Source: Bugula neritina
Taxonomy: Eukaryota > Bryozoa > Gymnolaemata > Cheilostomatida > Bugulidae
Length of the DNA stretch: 64,000 nucleotides
Assembly (NCBI GenBank): GCA_964035545.1
Contig: OZ037770.1
Span: 10,318,973-10,382,972 of the forward strand
Reading direction: 5' to 3'
Below, piece by piece: positions 1 through 11,700 of this stretch. The position numbers and the translations under genes are program-made. Under the pieces are notes generated by a model. The model saw only the letters and a list, made by a program, of their open reading frames with translations, did no database searches and was not told where the DNA came from. Numbering within the stretch: position 1 is the stretch's first letter; every line of letters starts with the position of its first letter.

Positions 1-255
1 TACGCGCGTCCCCCGCATTCCTTCAGCCTATCCGAGTGCGTCACGTGATAGGCTTTAGTTAGTAGTAGTTTTGCAGTAGAGAGAGCGTGCTAACTAAGCG
101 AAGATGTAATCTCTAATCTGTGTACGTGCTGTATCTTTTATATAATTAGTAGTAAATAAACTTGGAAGCTTTTACCTAAATACTTTATTGGTGTAGATAA
201 ATAGACATAATTACAAGCTAGGAACCCACGCATAGTAGTTACATAAATTACTACA
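1..255 (+). repeat. 5' LTR (left-truncated by window edge)
   Basis: It matches bases 7305-7559 with one mismatch seen (C at 10, T at 7314). It contains a TATA-like stretch near 137-147 and an AATAAA at 155-160. It ends ACTACA immediately before the primer-binding site. Confidence 0.95.
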
Positions 256-256
256 G

Positions 257-274
257 TGGTGGCAGCGGTGGGAT
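257..274 (+). other. Primer-binding site, tRNA-Leu type
   Basis: It starts TGGTGGCAGCGG one base after the LTR. This is the complement of a tRNA 3' end of the form CCGCTGCCA plus CCA, which I recognise as the tRNA-Leu(AAG) type of animals. The sequence is seen directly; the tRNA assignment is from memory of that tRNA. Confidence 0.75.
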
Positions 275-316
275 TTCTAGCTACTGTATGAGAACAATGA
301 GAAGTATTAGAACATC

Positions 317-3300
317 ATGGACGAGGGAGTAACTTCAATGGAAGGAGGTGAGCAGAACATTATTATAGGCCCTCTCGGAGCTGGAGAGGAGGTATATAGG
401 AACATGTTGGAGGTTCCCGTGTTCACAGGCTGCGAGGATATTGAACAATTCGTTCAAGAATTCCGGGAAACTGCCGCCATTGCAAGATGGCCGCCAAGAG
501 TAACCCTTACAAAACTGCGGATGGCACTGACGGGAGAAGCCAAGCCGTACGGGTGGAAGCCTAGCATAAACGGGATCATTGCTACACTACGGGCCTGTTT
601 TGGCATGCCCGTTGCCGTCGCCAAGTCCAGACTGCGAGGATTACTCCGCAAGACATGTACACCGCTTTCTGACCACGCCACTCTGTTGCAGGGACTGGCA
701 CGGACCGCGTATAGCGATCTGCCAGAAACCCACAGACGGCACTACACATTCGAAGCCTTTGTACAGTCTCTCAATTCTTTGGACTTCCACCACCAGTTAC
801 AAGCCAAGGGAGTGACCACAATTGAGGCTGCAATCCAAGAGAACAAGGCCTACGCTGGAGCCGAACGACTCTATAAGACGGAGGAGGCCACGCCCCAGCC
901 CTCTAGGGAACCAGACCATCCGGTCCGCATAGCTGCCGCGACCACTAAAACCCCCATAGAGACGGAGATAAGCCGCTTGATGACTAGACTGGGACAATTG
1001 GTGGCGACGATAACATACAACCACTCAAGGAAAAGTAAGAGGACGGCAGCAAAACCCCCCAGACCCATGATGCGACGCTGGGAAAGCGGCAATCAGGGAC
1101 ACCGCCACCTGAGCGGCCCACGATTCAAACGGCAGCAGAAACCACAACCTCCCCGGAGACCCCCAGAGCTCCGCGGACACACACAGAGAGAAAAACGGGG
1201 TGGGTGTCGCCAGGAGCCCGTACGGGCCCAGCGACACACCCCCCGTCAATGGCAAACACCTCGCCGTACCAGCCAACCAGGTCGACCACGAGACCCCTTC
1301 TCTCTGCCTCTCACCAACCGCTTCAGTCCGTTACCAGTAATGGAACAGACCAGCGAGGCCCCTCAGGGCATCGGGGAGGATCAGAACACCTCCCCGCAAG
1401 GAAACTCTCACCGGCCCCGCAAACCGCGGAACAAACGGGCACAGCCCCGTTCGGCCGAGACCGAGCACGCTGGGGGAATACGGGTACAACCTCACGGAGG
1501 CAGCTACTTCTTGCCAGGGAAGGTGGCCGGTAAAGCTGTCACCTTCCTGTTAGACTCCGGGTGTACCACTAATATCCTCAGCCGTCGGGTCTTCGACACC
1601 CTCCCTCTCAAGGAGAGGGGAGCCTTAGCTCCCTATACCGGGGAACCGGGCACCCTAGCTGACGGGTCACGGATTCCTTTCTACGGTATCATAGAATTGG
1701 CTGGGCGCGTCCGCAACCAAGCCATTCAGGAAACCTTCGTCATCAGCCCACTGGAGGAAGATGCCATACTAGGGATGCCGTTCTTGAAGAGACACGGGTG
1801 CCATATTGACTTTAGCAAGTCAGCCATGCTAATGGGCGGCAAAGAGCTCACCTGTGTCGACAAGTTCGGTCGTCCTCCAGCGGGAGGTGTGCAGGTAGTA
1901 CGCAACTGTACTATACCCGGCCGCTCCCGGGCTACCGTTCACTGCAGAGTGAACAATAGCCAACTCTCGGGGCTAGGGGTTGTCGAAGGTGCGCACTCTA
2001 GAATCCAACTCGCCAGCAGTCTTAACCGGCTGACTGACCGAGGAGAGATCTTGGTGCAGTGTGTCAACCCCTTCTCCGAAGCGGTACAATTACCGTCAGG
2101 ATCCATGCTGGGTCGCTTCCACTCCATCCAGGAGGAGGATGTAGGGCCGTCGCTGGGAGCTGCGACGGAAGGTCCCCAACAGAGCCCGTCAGTTAGGCGG
2201 GGGACCGTCCCATCACACGTCAAAGAGCTATACCAGGCAGCGTGTAACGGCTGCACGGGCAACGTGGAACGCCAGACTATGGCTCAGTTGCTACGTGATT
2301 ATAGCGACGTGTTCAGCAGTGGGGACCATGACGTCGGCCTGACCACGGCCGTCCGTCATGAGATACCGCTGGCTGCAGGGACTACCCCTATTCGGCAGCC
2401 CACCAGGAGGCTGGGACCCGAGAAGGAAAAGGAGGTAAGCCAACAAGTCCGGGATCTTTTGGACCGCGGCCTCATCGAGCCAGCGCATAGCGCGTGGAGT
2501 TCACCGGTCGTTCTGGTCCGAAAGAAAGACGGCAGTTGGCGGTTCTGTGTGGATTATCGCAAGCTCAATAGCGTGACCATACAGGACGCCTACCCCTTAC
2601 CCAGGATCGACGAATCTCTGGACGCCTTAGCCGGCAGCAAGTACTTCAGTACGCTAGACTTGTTGAGCGGCTATTGGCAGGTCCCCCTCAGCCCAGACGC
2701 CCAGGAGAAGGCGGCGTTCATCACGCGGGACGGCTTATGGAAGTGGAAAGTCCTCCCCTTCGGACTGACTTCCGCCCCCGCCACGTTCCAGCGGCTCATG
2801 GAACAGGTCCTCAGTGGACTCCACTGGAAGACACTGCTAGTATACTTCGACGACGTCATCGTGATCTCCCCAGACTTTCAGACACACGTCAGCCGTCTGC
2901 GGGAGGTCTTCGATCGACTCCGAGGCGCCAATCTGAAGCTCAAACCCTCCAAGTGCGCTCTCTTGCAGCCAGAGGTGAAGTACCTGGGGCACATCGTCGG
3001 CCGCCACGGCGTGGCGACGGATCCTGAAAAGGTACGAGCTATAGAAGATTGGGTAACCCCCCAGGATTTGACCGGGCTACGGGCTTTCCTGGGGCTGGTA
3101 GGGTATTACAGGCAATACATACCAGACTTTGCAGGGGTAGCGCAGCCGTTAAACTGGCTCACCGCAAAGGGGGTGACCTGGCAGTGGACTCCCGTCGAAC
3201 AGAGAGCGTTCGACTGCCTCAAAGGCCGCCTGCTGGAGGCCCCTATCCTGGCCTATCCAGACCCTGCCCTGGAGTACATCCTCGATACTGACGCCAGTGA

Positions 3301-5776
3301 CCAAAATGTCGGCGCTGTGCTGTCCCAGGTGCAGGAGGGCCGCGAAGTAGTCGTGGCCTACTACAGTAAGTCTCTCTCGGCCACTGAACGAAATTACTGC
3401 ACTACCCGAAAGGAATTGCTGGCAGTAATCAAGTGGGTGAAGCATTTCAGACCTTATCTATACGGCAGGAAGTTCTGCTTGCGGACCGACCACGCCTCCT
3501 TGATTTGGTTATGTAAGAGAGCAGAACCGTCCAGCCAAGTCGCCCGATGGCTCGAGGTCCTGGCCGAGTTCTCTTACCGGATCGAACACCGACCCGGTAA
3601 GAAACACGGCAATGCTGATGGACTGAGCCGGCGACCGGACGAGGGGTGTAAACAGTGCCTCAACATCGAGAAGAGAGACGGAGGTCCTCCAAAATCCGAG
3701 TTGAGAGCACTGAACCACTCTGAAACGGAGTATGACTGGGACCAGGGTCAACTCCTACAGAAGGCCTCTACGCCCCCGGAGGCTATCCAACGCCTCCGTG
3801 CCAATCCTGTCTTGGCTGATAACGTCAGAGAGCTACGAAGACTCCAGGAGGACCTCCCTGGAGTGGTAGCCGACGTATATCGTGCCAAAAAGGAGGGGCG
3901 ACGACCCAGTGAAGAACAACTGCGGCAGGGATGCACCGAGTTACGGTTGTACTGCCAACGTTGGGATTCCCTGCGGATCGGGCCAGATGGTCTGCTGACC
4001 ATCACAGTGGCTGCTCACAACCACCAATACGGCAGAAAAAGGGTGATCTGCCCAGCCGCCATACGCCGGGAGTTAGTATAGGACACCCACAAGCAAGCCC
4101 ACGCCGGGGTGAGCAGGGTTCTCTCCAAGTTACAACTCCGGTGGTACTGGCCCGGCATGGAGCGTGAGGTGCGGCGTAGAGTCAAACAATGCGAAATCTG
4201 CCAGGCCAGCAAGCATGGCCGTCTCCCTGGTGAAGCGGGACGGCGTCGGCTATATGCTGGAAGGCCATGGCAGGTGGTAGCTATCGACCTAGTCGGACCC
4301 ATGCCCGTCACCCCCAGGGGAAACAGTTGGATCCTAGTATTAACCGACCACTTTACACGGTGGGCGGATGCCCTGGCTATTCCAGATGCGTCCGCCCCCA
4401 CGGTGGCCAGGGTGCTGGACCAAAATGTATTCTGCTATCTTGGACTACCTGAGCAAATACATTCGGACCAGGGGGCTCAATTCCAGTCCCAACTGTTGAG
4501 CGACCTCTGCCGCCTCTGGGGAGTGAACCAAAGCAGGACCACCCCGTACCATCCTCAGGGCAACGGGGTGGTGGAACGCAACAATCGCATGTTGGGCGAT
4601 GCACTGCGCAGCCTGCTCCTCGGCCGGGGTCAGGAGGAGTGGGATACGGTACTACCGCAAGTCATGCGGGCCTACCGTAGTACACCACACACCAGTACGG
4701 GGGAAACCCCTAACCTCCTGATGGTCGGTCGAGAGACGCGAGTGCCTGACCACCTCACATACCACATCCCAGAGCAGGACTATACCATCCACGAGTATGC
4801 CAGTAAATTGATAGAGGACCTGAGGGCCGCACACGAAATACTGCGAGCGAAGCAGTGGCAGGTACGGCGAGAGGACTCTCAGGAACCACCCCTCTATCGA
4901 ACTGGGGACTGGGTGTGGATGATCAACTACCGTAGGCGTCGAGGACAAGCGGCTAAGCTCCAGCCTAAGTTTGTGGGACCCTACGTAGTAGTTGAGGCTA
5001 TGCCCAATCATACGTACAAGTTGGAGCGATCTGGACAGGTCTCTGTCCAGAACGAAGCCCGCTTGAAACCGTATTGGGCTAGCCCAGGAGCAGCAGGAGC
5101 AGCCCCCCCGTTGTTGGAGCCCAGGAGGCAGACAGTAACGCGTGGGCGGCAACGGCATGGACCAGAATACGAAGTGGTTGTGCCGCGGGGAGAGGACTTA
5201 GTGAGGCAGGAGACGCCACTCCCACCAACGGAAGTGCGCCCACCGCCCCCAGTACCAAGTCTACCCCCACCACTTCCGGTTCCGCATCCGCGTCCGGAAG
5301 TGCAAAACCCCCCCGTGGGAGGGGCTCCATCTGGAGACAACAGCAGAGAGGGGAACACCACCACCAACGGCGGGCCAGAAACACCACAGGTGGAGCAAAA
5401 TAGCCCACCAGTGAGTACGCCGCCCCAACCAACAGCTATAACTCCCTCTCCAGCTGATGCGTCACCTCCCCTGGAACGGGGACAGCGTACTAGACAACCC
5501 CCAGCATACCTTAAAGATTTCATATGTGACCGTGTTACAAACGGCAGTTATGAAAGTCTAGCTGGGCGCCGTACGGAAAGACTGGCAACAAAGCGTGGGA
5601 GTTGTGAACACCACGGAAATCTCAACTTTTGCGAAGGCGGAGTAGTAAACAAAACTACTACGCCCGAGGCAAATAGTTCCAGTCGTGCGCAACAACCATG
5701 CTGCCCAGTCTTTTCGTACGCTGACGTTGTCAAGGGAAGACGCATTCAAACTCAATCCACGGACATCCAAGCTTGA
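317..5776 (+). pseudogene. gag-pol polyprotein frame with an internal TAG
   Basis: One frame runs from the ATG at 317 to 5776, broken only by a TAG at 4079-4081. The first part is 1254 residues. Its N-terminal gag-like region has no visible CCHC knuckle and a basic, Pro/Arg-rich stretch at about 240-390. An aspartic protease DSG motif lies at residue 413. The reverse transcriptase carries YFDD at 843-846. RNase H follows, with its first aspartate in DTDAS near 990. After the stop come the integrase zinc-finger histidines (codons at 4088 and 4100) and CxxC, then catalytic D, D and E codons at 4286, 4466 and 4574 (DD35E spacing), a GPY/F motif near 4970 and a proline-rich tail. The stop separates RT-RNase H from integrase, so I read it as an inactivating nonsense change rather than a gag/pol recoding site. 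No frameshift is seen. Confidence 0.9.
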
Positions 5777-5841
5777 ACGCTGAGTATGATTACAAATACC
5801 GGGTTCTCAGGTAAGCTTGCTCTGAGCTAACATTTCCACTC

Positions 5842-6801
5842 ATGGAAACCAGTCTACCATCAGTCAGTTCTGATTTAATCGCCTTGATTGAATCACAACT
5901 ACTGGGGACTGAGTCCTATGTGAAAGGCGACGAGAACATAAAGATGGCCGACGATCTACTAGATCTGGAGCTTGACACTACGTCTCTCTGTCAGTCTACA
6001 CGACACGACTCAGTCCCTCGAGTGCTATCTGAAAAGATGTATGACTCCCAGACTAGTAACAGTCGGTTGTCATCAGAATTATGGTGTAAAGATCATATCC
6101 GATCTAACAGTAATTCTGCTCTTTTAGATACCGCTCTCTCTCCTCTATCTGGTGACATGCCGTCACTAGAAATGGCTTGGAACGGGGAACCCGTTCCCAC
6201 TACTCTTCCGGAGGCACTCCTACAACAATCATGCTGGGTTACAACAGATACGGAAACACTGATACGAGAGCACAAAGGAGACGACCAATGCACCACCTGC
6301 CGTTTATGCCAGCTTCACTTCACTACCCCACGAAGACTCCGAGTTCATATTCCCCAACATTACTTCACCACCTTTTGTCCCTGTGGTGAATATAGTTACC
6401 ACAGGGACTACATCCTCCGTCACCAACGAACCATGGGATGCCATATTGGACACCTATTCGAAGTCGACGAACCCTCCTTTCCACAATTCCTTAATCTCAT
6501 CCGACCGTTCATATCAGACCCAGTTCGATACGAACGGCTGCGCCAGGAGTTCCCCGCACCCAGGACCATCACACAGGGACCCTGCCCTAAACCACCCGGA
6601 TATAGGAAACCACGCATATCCCATTCCTCACCCCCCGCACGCACAGTGCCTCGCCCCGACTCTATACCAAGAGTCGTGTTACGACGCATCGATATACCAC
6701 AGCGATGGCGTCCCTCCCCCCTGTCTCCCCAAGGCCGTCTCGTAAGCGGCGTTGGCCATCTTCATCCCCCAATCGACACTCTGCCCCCGCCAGGAATCTA
6801 G
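5842..6801 (+). CDS. Extra retrotransposon ORF: two-finger C2H2 protein
   Basis: This 319-residue ORF lies between pol and the 3' LTR, in a different frame from pol. Residues C153, C156, H169 and H173 form a textbook C-x2-C-x12-H-x3-H finger. C179, C181, H194 and H201 form a second, atypical finger (C-x-C-x12-H-x6-H). The C-terminal third is rich in Pro, Arg and Ser. No transmembrane segment or signal peptide typical of an envelope is visible. A CAG/GTAAG match at 5808-5815, upstream of the ATG, could be a splice donor, but this is unproven. A nucleic-acid-binding or regulatory role is inferred from the fingers only; I do not recognise a family. Confidence 0.65.
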   Translation: METSLPSVSSDLIALIESQLLGTESYVKGDENIKMADDLLDLELDTTSLCQSTRHDSVPRVLSEKMYDSQTSNSRLSSELWCKDHIRSNSNSALLDTALSPLSGDMPSLEMAWNGEPVPTTLPEALLQQSCWVTTDTETLIREHKGDDQCTTCRLCQLHFTTPRRLRVHIPQHYFTTFCPCGEYSYHRDYILRHQRTMGCHIGHLFEVDEPSFPQFLNLIRPFISDPVRYERLRQEFPAPRTITQGPCPKPPGYRKPRISHSSPPARTVPRPDSIPRVVLRRIDIPQRWRPSPLSPQGRLVSGVGHLHPPIDTLPPPGI

Positions 6802-6929
6802 GCGAGGCAGAAGAGCGGATACGAGAATTAGAGAAAGAGGTGCAAAGACTGACACCGAGAATCTCCGCCGCCGCATCAGAACTCCGGGCCCTCTCTGCCT
6901 CTGTAGCCCGAATGAAAGGAAGTGCTTGA
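6705..6929 (+). CDS. Overlapping small ORF: basic region plus coiled coil
   Basis: This 74-residue ORF overlaps the end of the preceding ORF in another frame. A basic cluster, SRKRR, near residue 13 is followed from about residue 30 by a heptad pattern with I, V, I, L and V at seven-residue steps, so it could form a short coiled coil despite an internal proline. The layout is loosely bZIP-like. It might be expressed alone, by frameshift from the upstream ORF, or not at all. Confidence 0.4.
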   Translation: MASLPPVSPRPSRKRRWPSSSPNRHSAPARNLGEAEERIRELEKEVQRLTPRISAAASELRALSASVARMKGSA

Positions 6930-7273
6930 AGGTGATGTCCCTCCTTTCCCTATCCGTGATGGTACAGCAGGTGGTGCCCCATTACAGACCCTTCTCACGC
7001 CAGTGCTCACAGACAATTACTCAGTGTAACAATATAGTAACCTACCAGTATACAGCTCTACCTCTACAAACTATTCCCTTATAGTGCCTCCCGCCGGTGC
7101 CATTGTACATTTACTGTTATATTTTCTTTATATATGTATATGTTTCTTACTACTGTACATAGTCATGTTTTCTTTATGTGCCACACGCTCTCTCAGTTTT
7201 TTTATATATATATAGTTTTATAACATTGTATGTTCGAATTATCTAATCTGTGTTATCAGAAAGTAGGGCTTTC
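6930..7273 (+). other. 3' untranslated part of the retrotransposon
   Basis: Between the last ORF and the polypurine tract I see only AT-rich sequence with TATATA runs. No envelope-like frame is present. Confidence 0.6.
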
Positions 7274-7288
7274 TGCTGGAGGGGGCGG
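7274..7288 (+). other. Polypurine tract
   Basis: A purine-rich GCTGGAGGGGGCGG run lies directly before the TG that starts the 3' LTR, the expected plus-strand priming site. Confidence 0.8.
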
Positions 7289-7559
7289 TGTAGTGAGGAC
7301 GTAATACGCGCGTTCCCCGCATTCCTTCAGCCTATCCGAGTGCGTCACGTGATAGGCTTTAGTTAGTAGTAGTTTTGCAGTAGAGAGAGCGTGCTAACTA
7401 AGCGAAGATGTAATCTCTAATCTGTGTACGTGCTGTATCTTTTATATAATTAGTAGTAAATAAACTTGGAAGCTTTTACCTAAATACTTTATTGGTGTAG
7501 ATAAATAGACATAATTACAAGCTAGGAACCCACGCATAGTAGTTACATAAATTACTACA
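7289..7559 (+). repeat. 3' LTR, 271 bp
   Basis: It is bounded by TGTAGT and ACTACA. It contains the same TATA-like stretch (about 7441-7451) and AATAAA (7459-7464) as the 5' copy. Confidence 0.95.
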
Positions 7560-8764
7560 ATAGTAACAGTGAATATAATAGTATAAGTAATATTAATAGT
7601 ACCTAGAACTCTGACTATCACTATCAGCATCAATCTTAGTTTCCTTATGACTGGTCAGCAGTATCACTAATATATTCATATAACTCATTGTCATACTGAC
7701 AGTGGCTATCACTCTGATTAGCCTTTTAAAATAGATGATAAATAAAATTTAGCTAATAGATAAATATTACCCTTCTTAGACTTTACGACTATGACTATGA
7801 GTATGGTAATATGAGTATGGTAATATGAGTATCAGTATCAGTATGACTAACAATGAAGCATTGCAACTTACAAAACTTAATTAATGCTTCTGTTGAATAT
7901 AACTATAACTATGAGTCATGATTATTACATTTTACTTGTTAATGATTGTGATATGAAATATTAAACCATTAGTGAGAGTGCAAGTATGATTACAAGTGTT
8001 AGTATGATTATCTCAGTGCCAGAATATGTAATATTTAGTCTTATTTTGCTAGGTGTACGAAACTATCGGTGTCACTATCACTGCAGTTCCATTGCTTCTC
8101 ACTATGCGAATGAGTTTTTGTTCGAGGTTATGGAACAGTTACATGGAATGAAACCACAACCATAAGTTAATGCAAACCGCAACCACAAATCCATCAATAC
8201 GAGCATCCACTCAAAGCAAATAAAACACAGTGCATGAGTCTTGACTACTACCTGCATTAGACAATAACTAAATCATTAACTTTAAGTATCAAGTTAAAAT
8301 TGCAGCCAAATTTGAATAGCAATTTGAAATTCTCTGTTAATTACAATTACAATTACTCTCTGTATTACTAATAGTAGAAGTAATAATACCCTTGGTCTTT
8401 GTTATATCACGTATATTTTACATGCTTCTAGAATTGTTTTTATCTGCAGTAAATTTTATTCACATTTTTGAAAGCATGTTTCTAAAAAAAACTTTTTTAT
8501 TGAAAGACGTATACTTAAATGTCAGGTCATGTGTCAGTATGAATATATGGTCATGTGACAAGTTTGAAGCTGCAGTTCTGTCTCTTCATGTTAATTCTAT
8601 TATGTTTACTCATGTTATTTCATTTGTAAAATTTGCCAGTCTATGGAAATTAGTTTATAAATTTACTTAATTATACAAAGTGCTTGTTATGATAGTTTCA
8701 ATAGTTATTTAATAATTTATATGATTGTTAATTTGAGTAAATGAACTACATTTATATTTTATAG
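7560..8764 (+). other. Upstream region of TRIM-like gene 1
   Basis: This is AT-rich non-coding DNA. The first 550 bases are a degenerate hexanucleotide-like pattern of AGTATC/ACTATG words. From about 8100 it is homologous to the region before gene 4 (46370-46990), which marks genes 1 and 4 as one subtype. The CpG block and CCAAT array found before genes 2-5 are absent here. A TTTTATAG/GG acceptor ends the region, 11 bases before the ATG of gene 1. Confidence 0.6.
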
Positions 8765-8775
8765 GGTAGGTCTAA

Positions 8776-11700
8776 ATGGCGGAGGCTGCAGTGGAAAAAG
8801 TTGAGTGTGGATTCTGTTTACTTGAAGAAGGTTTAGAGAATCCCAAGTGTCTACCATGTGGTCATGTACACTGTTTACTGTGTCTTAGTCGTAATGTTGA
8901 TGTGAATGACATGATCAGGTGTCCCTGGTGTAGGTAAGTTAGTTTTGTATGAGCAGAGTTGAGACATACTATTTGTAAAGAGATAATAATTTCACCTTAT
9001 ACTAAATTCTTTCATTTCTTTATATATAGTTTAAATTATTATTAAATATATATGTGTCATGTCACAGGAAAGTGTTTGATGTGAGAGTGGAGAATCTTCC
9101 ATCCGCTGATGTAGAGGACAACTCCGTATCATGTGACGTCTGCACTAAGAAAGGAATACAGAAAGTACCAGCAGTAACCTACTGTACTGTGTGTCGTAAA
9201 CTTTTCTGCAGAAAACATGAGGAGGTAATTCCCTTACATAACTCTTTTTAAATCAGTTAGTGACTGTTTATTTTGTTGTTGCTCAGCTCGTCAATGTGAT
9301 TGTCACAATTAGCTATACATTTACTTCAGTGTAAAATGATTTTATTTTCTTTATGACACCCTCAGAATATTACAATCATTTACAAAAGTTTCACTATTTA
9401 TAGTTTAGTTATGTTTCTCAGTAAATATATGTTCTGTTATATTCAGTCACATGATGACACCAGTGATGACCACCAGAAGATGACCATCTCTGACTACAGA
9501 ATACAAGCCAAGAGACTGGAGAAAAGAGTTTGTCCCAAACACACAGCATATCCCTACATACTGGGATGTAAAGTCTGTGTTCAGCTGTTCTGTGTGCAGT
9601 GTGTATCTCCGAGCAACTTATGTGTTGGAGGTAAGAAAGTTTGATGCTGTTTTTCTATATTATATTTGTTTGGCAATTTGTGGTTTGCTTAATGTAGCTT
9701 TTCATTTTTTTAGTATTAGGTGATAGTGCATTAGTTGGCTCTTTAAAAATAACTTGAATTTTTTAACAAGATGTCAAAATATATAAAGCTCACGTAAAAG
9801 TCAAATAGTAAAAACAGACCTGACTGAGAAATAGCATGACAGGGTTGGAACAATATGTTCAACTGATAAGTATTGACGTTGATTAGTAACCTGATTTTAC
9901 CAGCTATCTTTTATTTATTATATTTTTTTACATTTTCTCTAATTGGAACTCAACCAGTCTTGATTCAAGATTTCGTATTTTGAAATACTAATAAATTGCT
10001 TGTGCAGATTGAAATGAATATATATTGTATTACACAGATTCTGAGCATAAGCTGGTTAATTTGGATGACCTAATTAAAGACCTGATCAATATTGATGAAT
10101 TAACTTCTGCAGAAGACAAGATGTCCGCCCACTTCAAACAATTATCTAAATCTTTATCTGATTTTGATACCGAGACCAGCAAATTGCTGAATATTCTTCA
10201 TACACAGCGAGATAAACATGTAAGATTATTATTATTATCCAGTGGTATATTAATTTTAATATAATTATTGTAATTTGTATTTGAACTTTATGCTTCAGCA
10301 TGCTTGTAATTTCATATCTTTAGATCTAATTTGCTTTGATTACTAAGCCATAAATCTTGATATTTGATAGTTTAAATAAAAGTAGAAAGCAAACAATGCT
10401 TTCTATAACTTCCTGTAATTTTTGTGTTGAATTCTTTGTCTATTAATTTCATGTGTGCTATGCTAGTTGATGTCATATTATTGCTTTAGTTGACTGAAGT
10501 GAGACTAAAGTATGAGAAACTGGAGAAGGAATTCTTAGCTAGTAGAAAGAAGAATAAAGAGGAACTGAACAGATACATGGAGAGAGAAGTTGGAACTGTT
10601 TTGTCTCAACTGAGTAACAATAGAATGAAGATAGAAGCTCAACTTAGACAAAACCATCAGGTTTGTAGAATTCAATATCTTCTACTAAACTGATTCTCCA
10701 TTTTACTTGTTTCCTGTCTTTTAATAATTTCTACTTATGATTTACACTTTGTGGTGTGTAGAGATTCTGGTAGGTTGGCCTGTTCCCTTTCTCAATTCTT
10801 TGGGACCGCAAACAATTACGCACTCAAATAAATTTGTATATGTAATACGGTTTTGTATGTTTTATAGTGGTATATGTTATGTCATAGTGTATGCTATATA
10901 ATAGTGTATGTCAGGGATGGGCAAATGTTTGTGAAATGAGGGGCCAGATCTCAAGATTTAAGGTGTCAGAAGGGCCAGGTCTGTTTGTTGTAAATTCAAG
11001 GTATACAATGCTGAACTACCAAATGCAAATATAAATTGCCTTTTCTCCAGTTTCCTGGGCTGAAAGTGTAAATGGCAAAATGTAGATGCAGAATACAAAA
11101 TATATGACAGTTTATTAATTTAACAATTTGTATATAGTTCACTAAGCAAGAAAGCAGCAAATAATATATTGGGTACACTTATAGTACTGGAATTAGTGAG
11201 GAATGTGAAAAGCACTTTTAGTAGCCATAATAGCACTAATGTCACTGCTAGTAATGGGTTCATGTGTGGCTACTTGAAGCAAATCTTGCAGATGCTCATT
11301 GGTGAGCTGGCTGTGTTCTATTACTATTTTTATATGGTTCATGGTAGAAAACATGCATTCGCATCTATAAGTATAATTAAATATGCCCAGTACTCTTAGT
11401 CCCAGTTTAGCTAGTGTAGGGTACTTCTCACTGGTTACTGGTGAAGTGTAGAAGCTAACTGTTGTTGCAGCAACTGGTAAATTGATCTGCTACAGCAGCA
11501 ACATCACATAACTCAAGCTGTAATGCTGCTATACTTATGCTCTCTGAAGGGTGATTTTTAGTTTCAGCAACTATATTACTTAATGTAAAATATCAGCAGT
11601 GACAGAAAGCTGTGAAGTATATATTCACCGGCTTTCCATGTACCGATCTCAGATCGATCTCGCTGAGATCGATCTGAGCATACCTCTCAGATCGATCGTT

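Larger units (their letters stand above)
1..7559 (+). mobile_element. Ty3/gypsy LTR retrotransposon, recent insertion
   Basis: The element has two LTRs, a primer-binding site, one gag-pol frame in the order protease, RT, RNase H, integrase (the Ty3/gypsy order), two further 3' ORFs and a polypurine tract. The LTR begins TGTAGT and ends ACTACA, a perfect 6-bp inverted end. About 16 bases of the 5' LTR lie left of the window. I see one difference over the 255 shared LTR bases, so the insertion is recent. The coding part is much more GC-rich than the surrounding host DNA. The left target-site duplication is outside the window. A paralogous empty site exists near 45721-45735, where the bases following the 3' LTR continue uninterrupted. 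Confidence 0.95.

Noticed and set aside
4079-4081. Programmed readthrough site
   Set aside because: Gag and protease-RT are already in one frame, and the stop lies before integrase, not at a gag/pol border.
4652-5523. Long minus-strand ORFs across integrase and the pol tail
   Set aside because: Shadows of a GC-rich coding frame on the other strand, with overlapping pol motifs intact.
8392-8670. 92-codon + strand ORF before gene 1
   Set aside because: AT-rich hydrophobic frame with no homologous frame before gene 4, where the DNA is otherwise similar.
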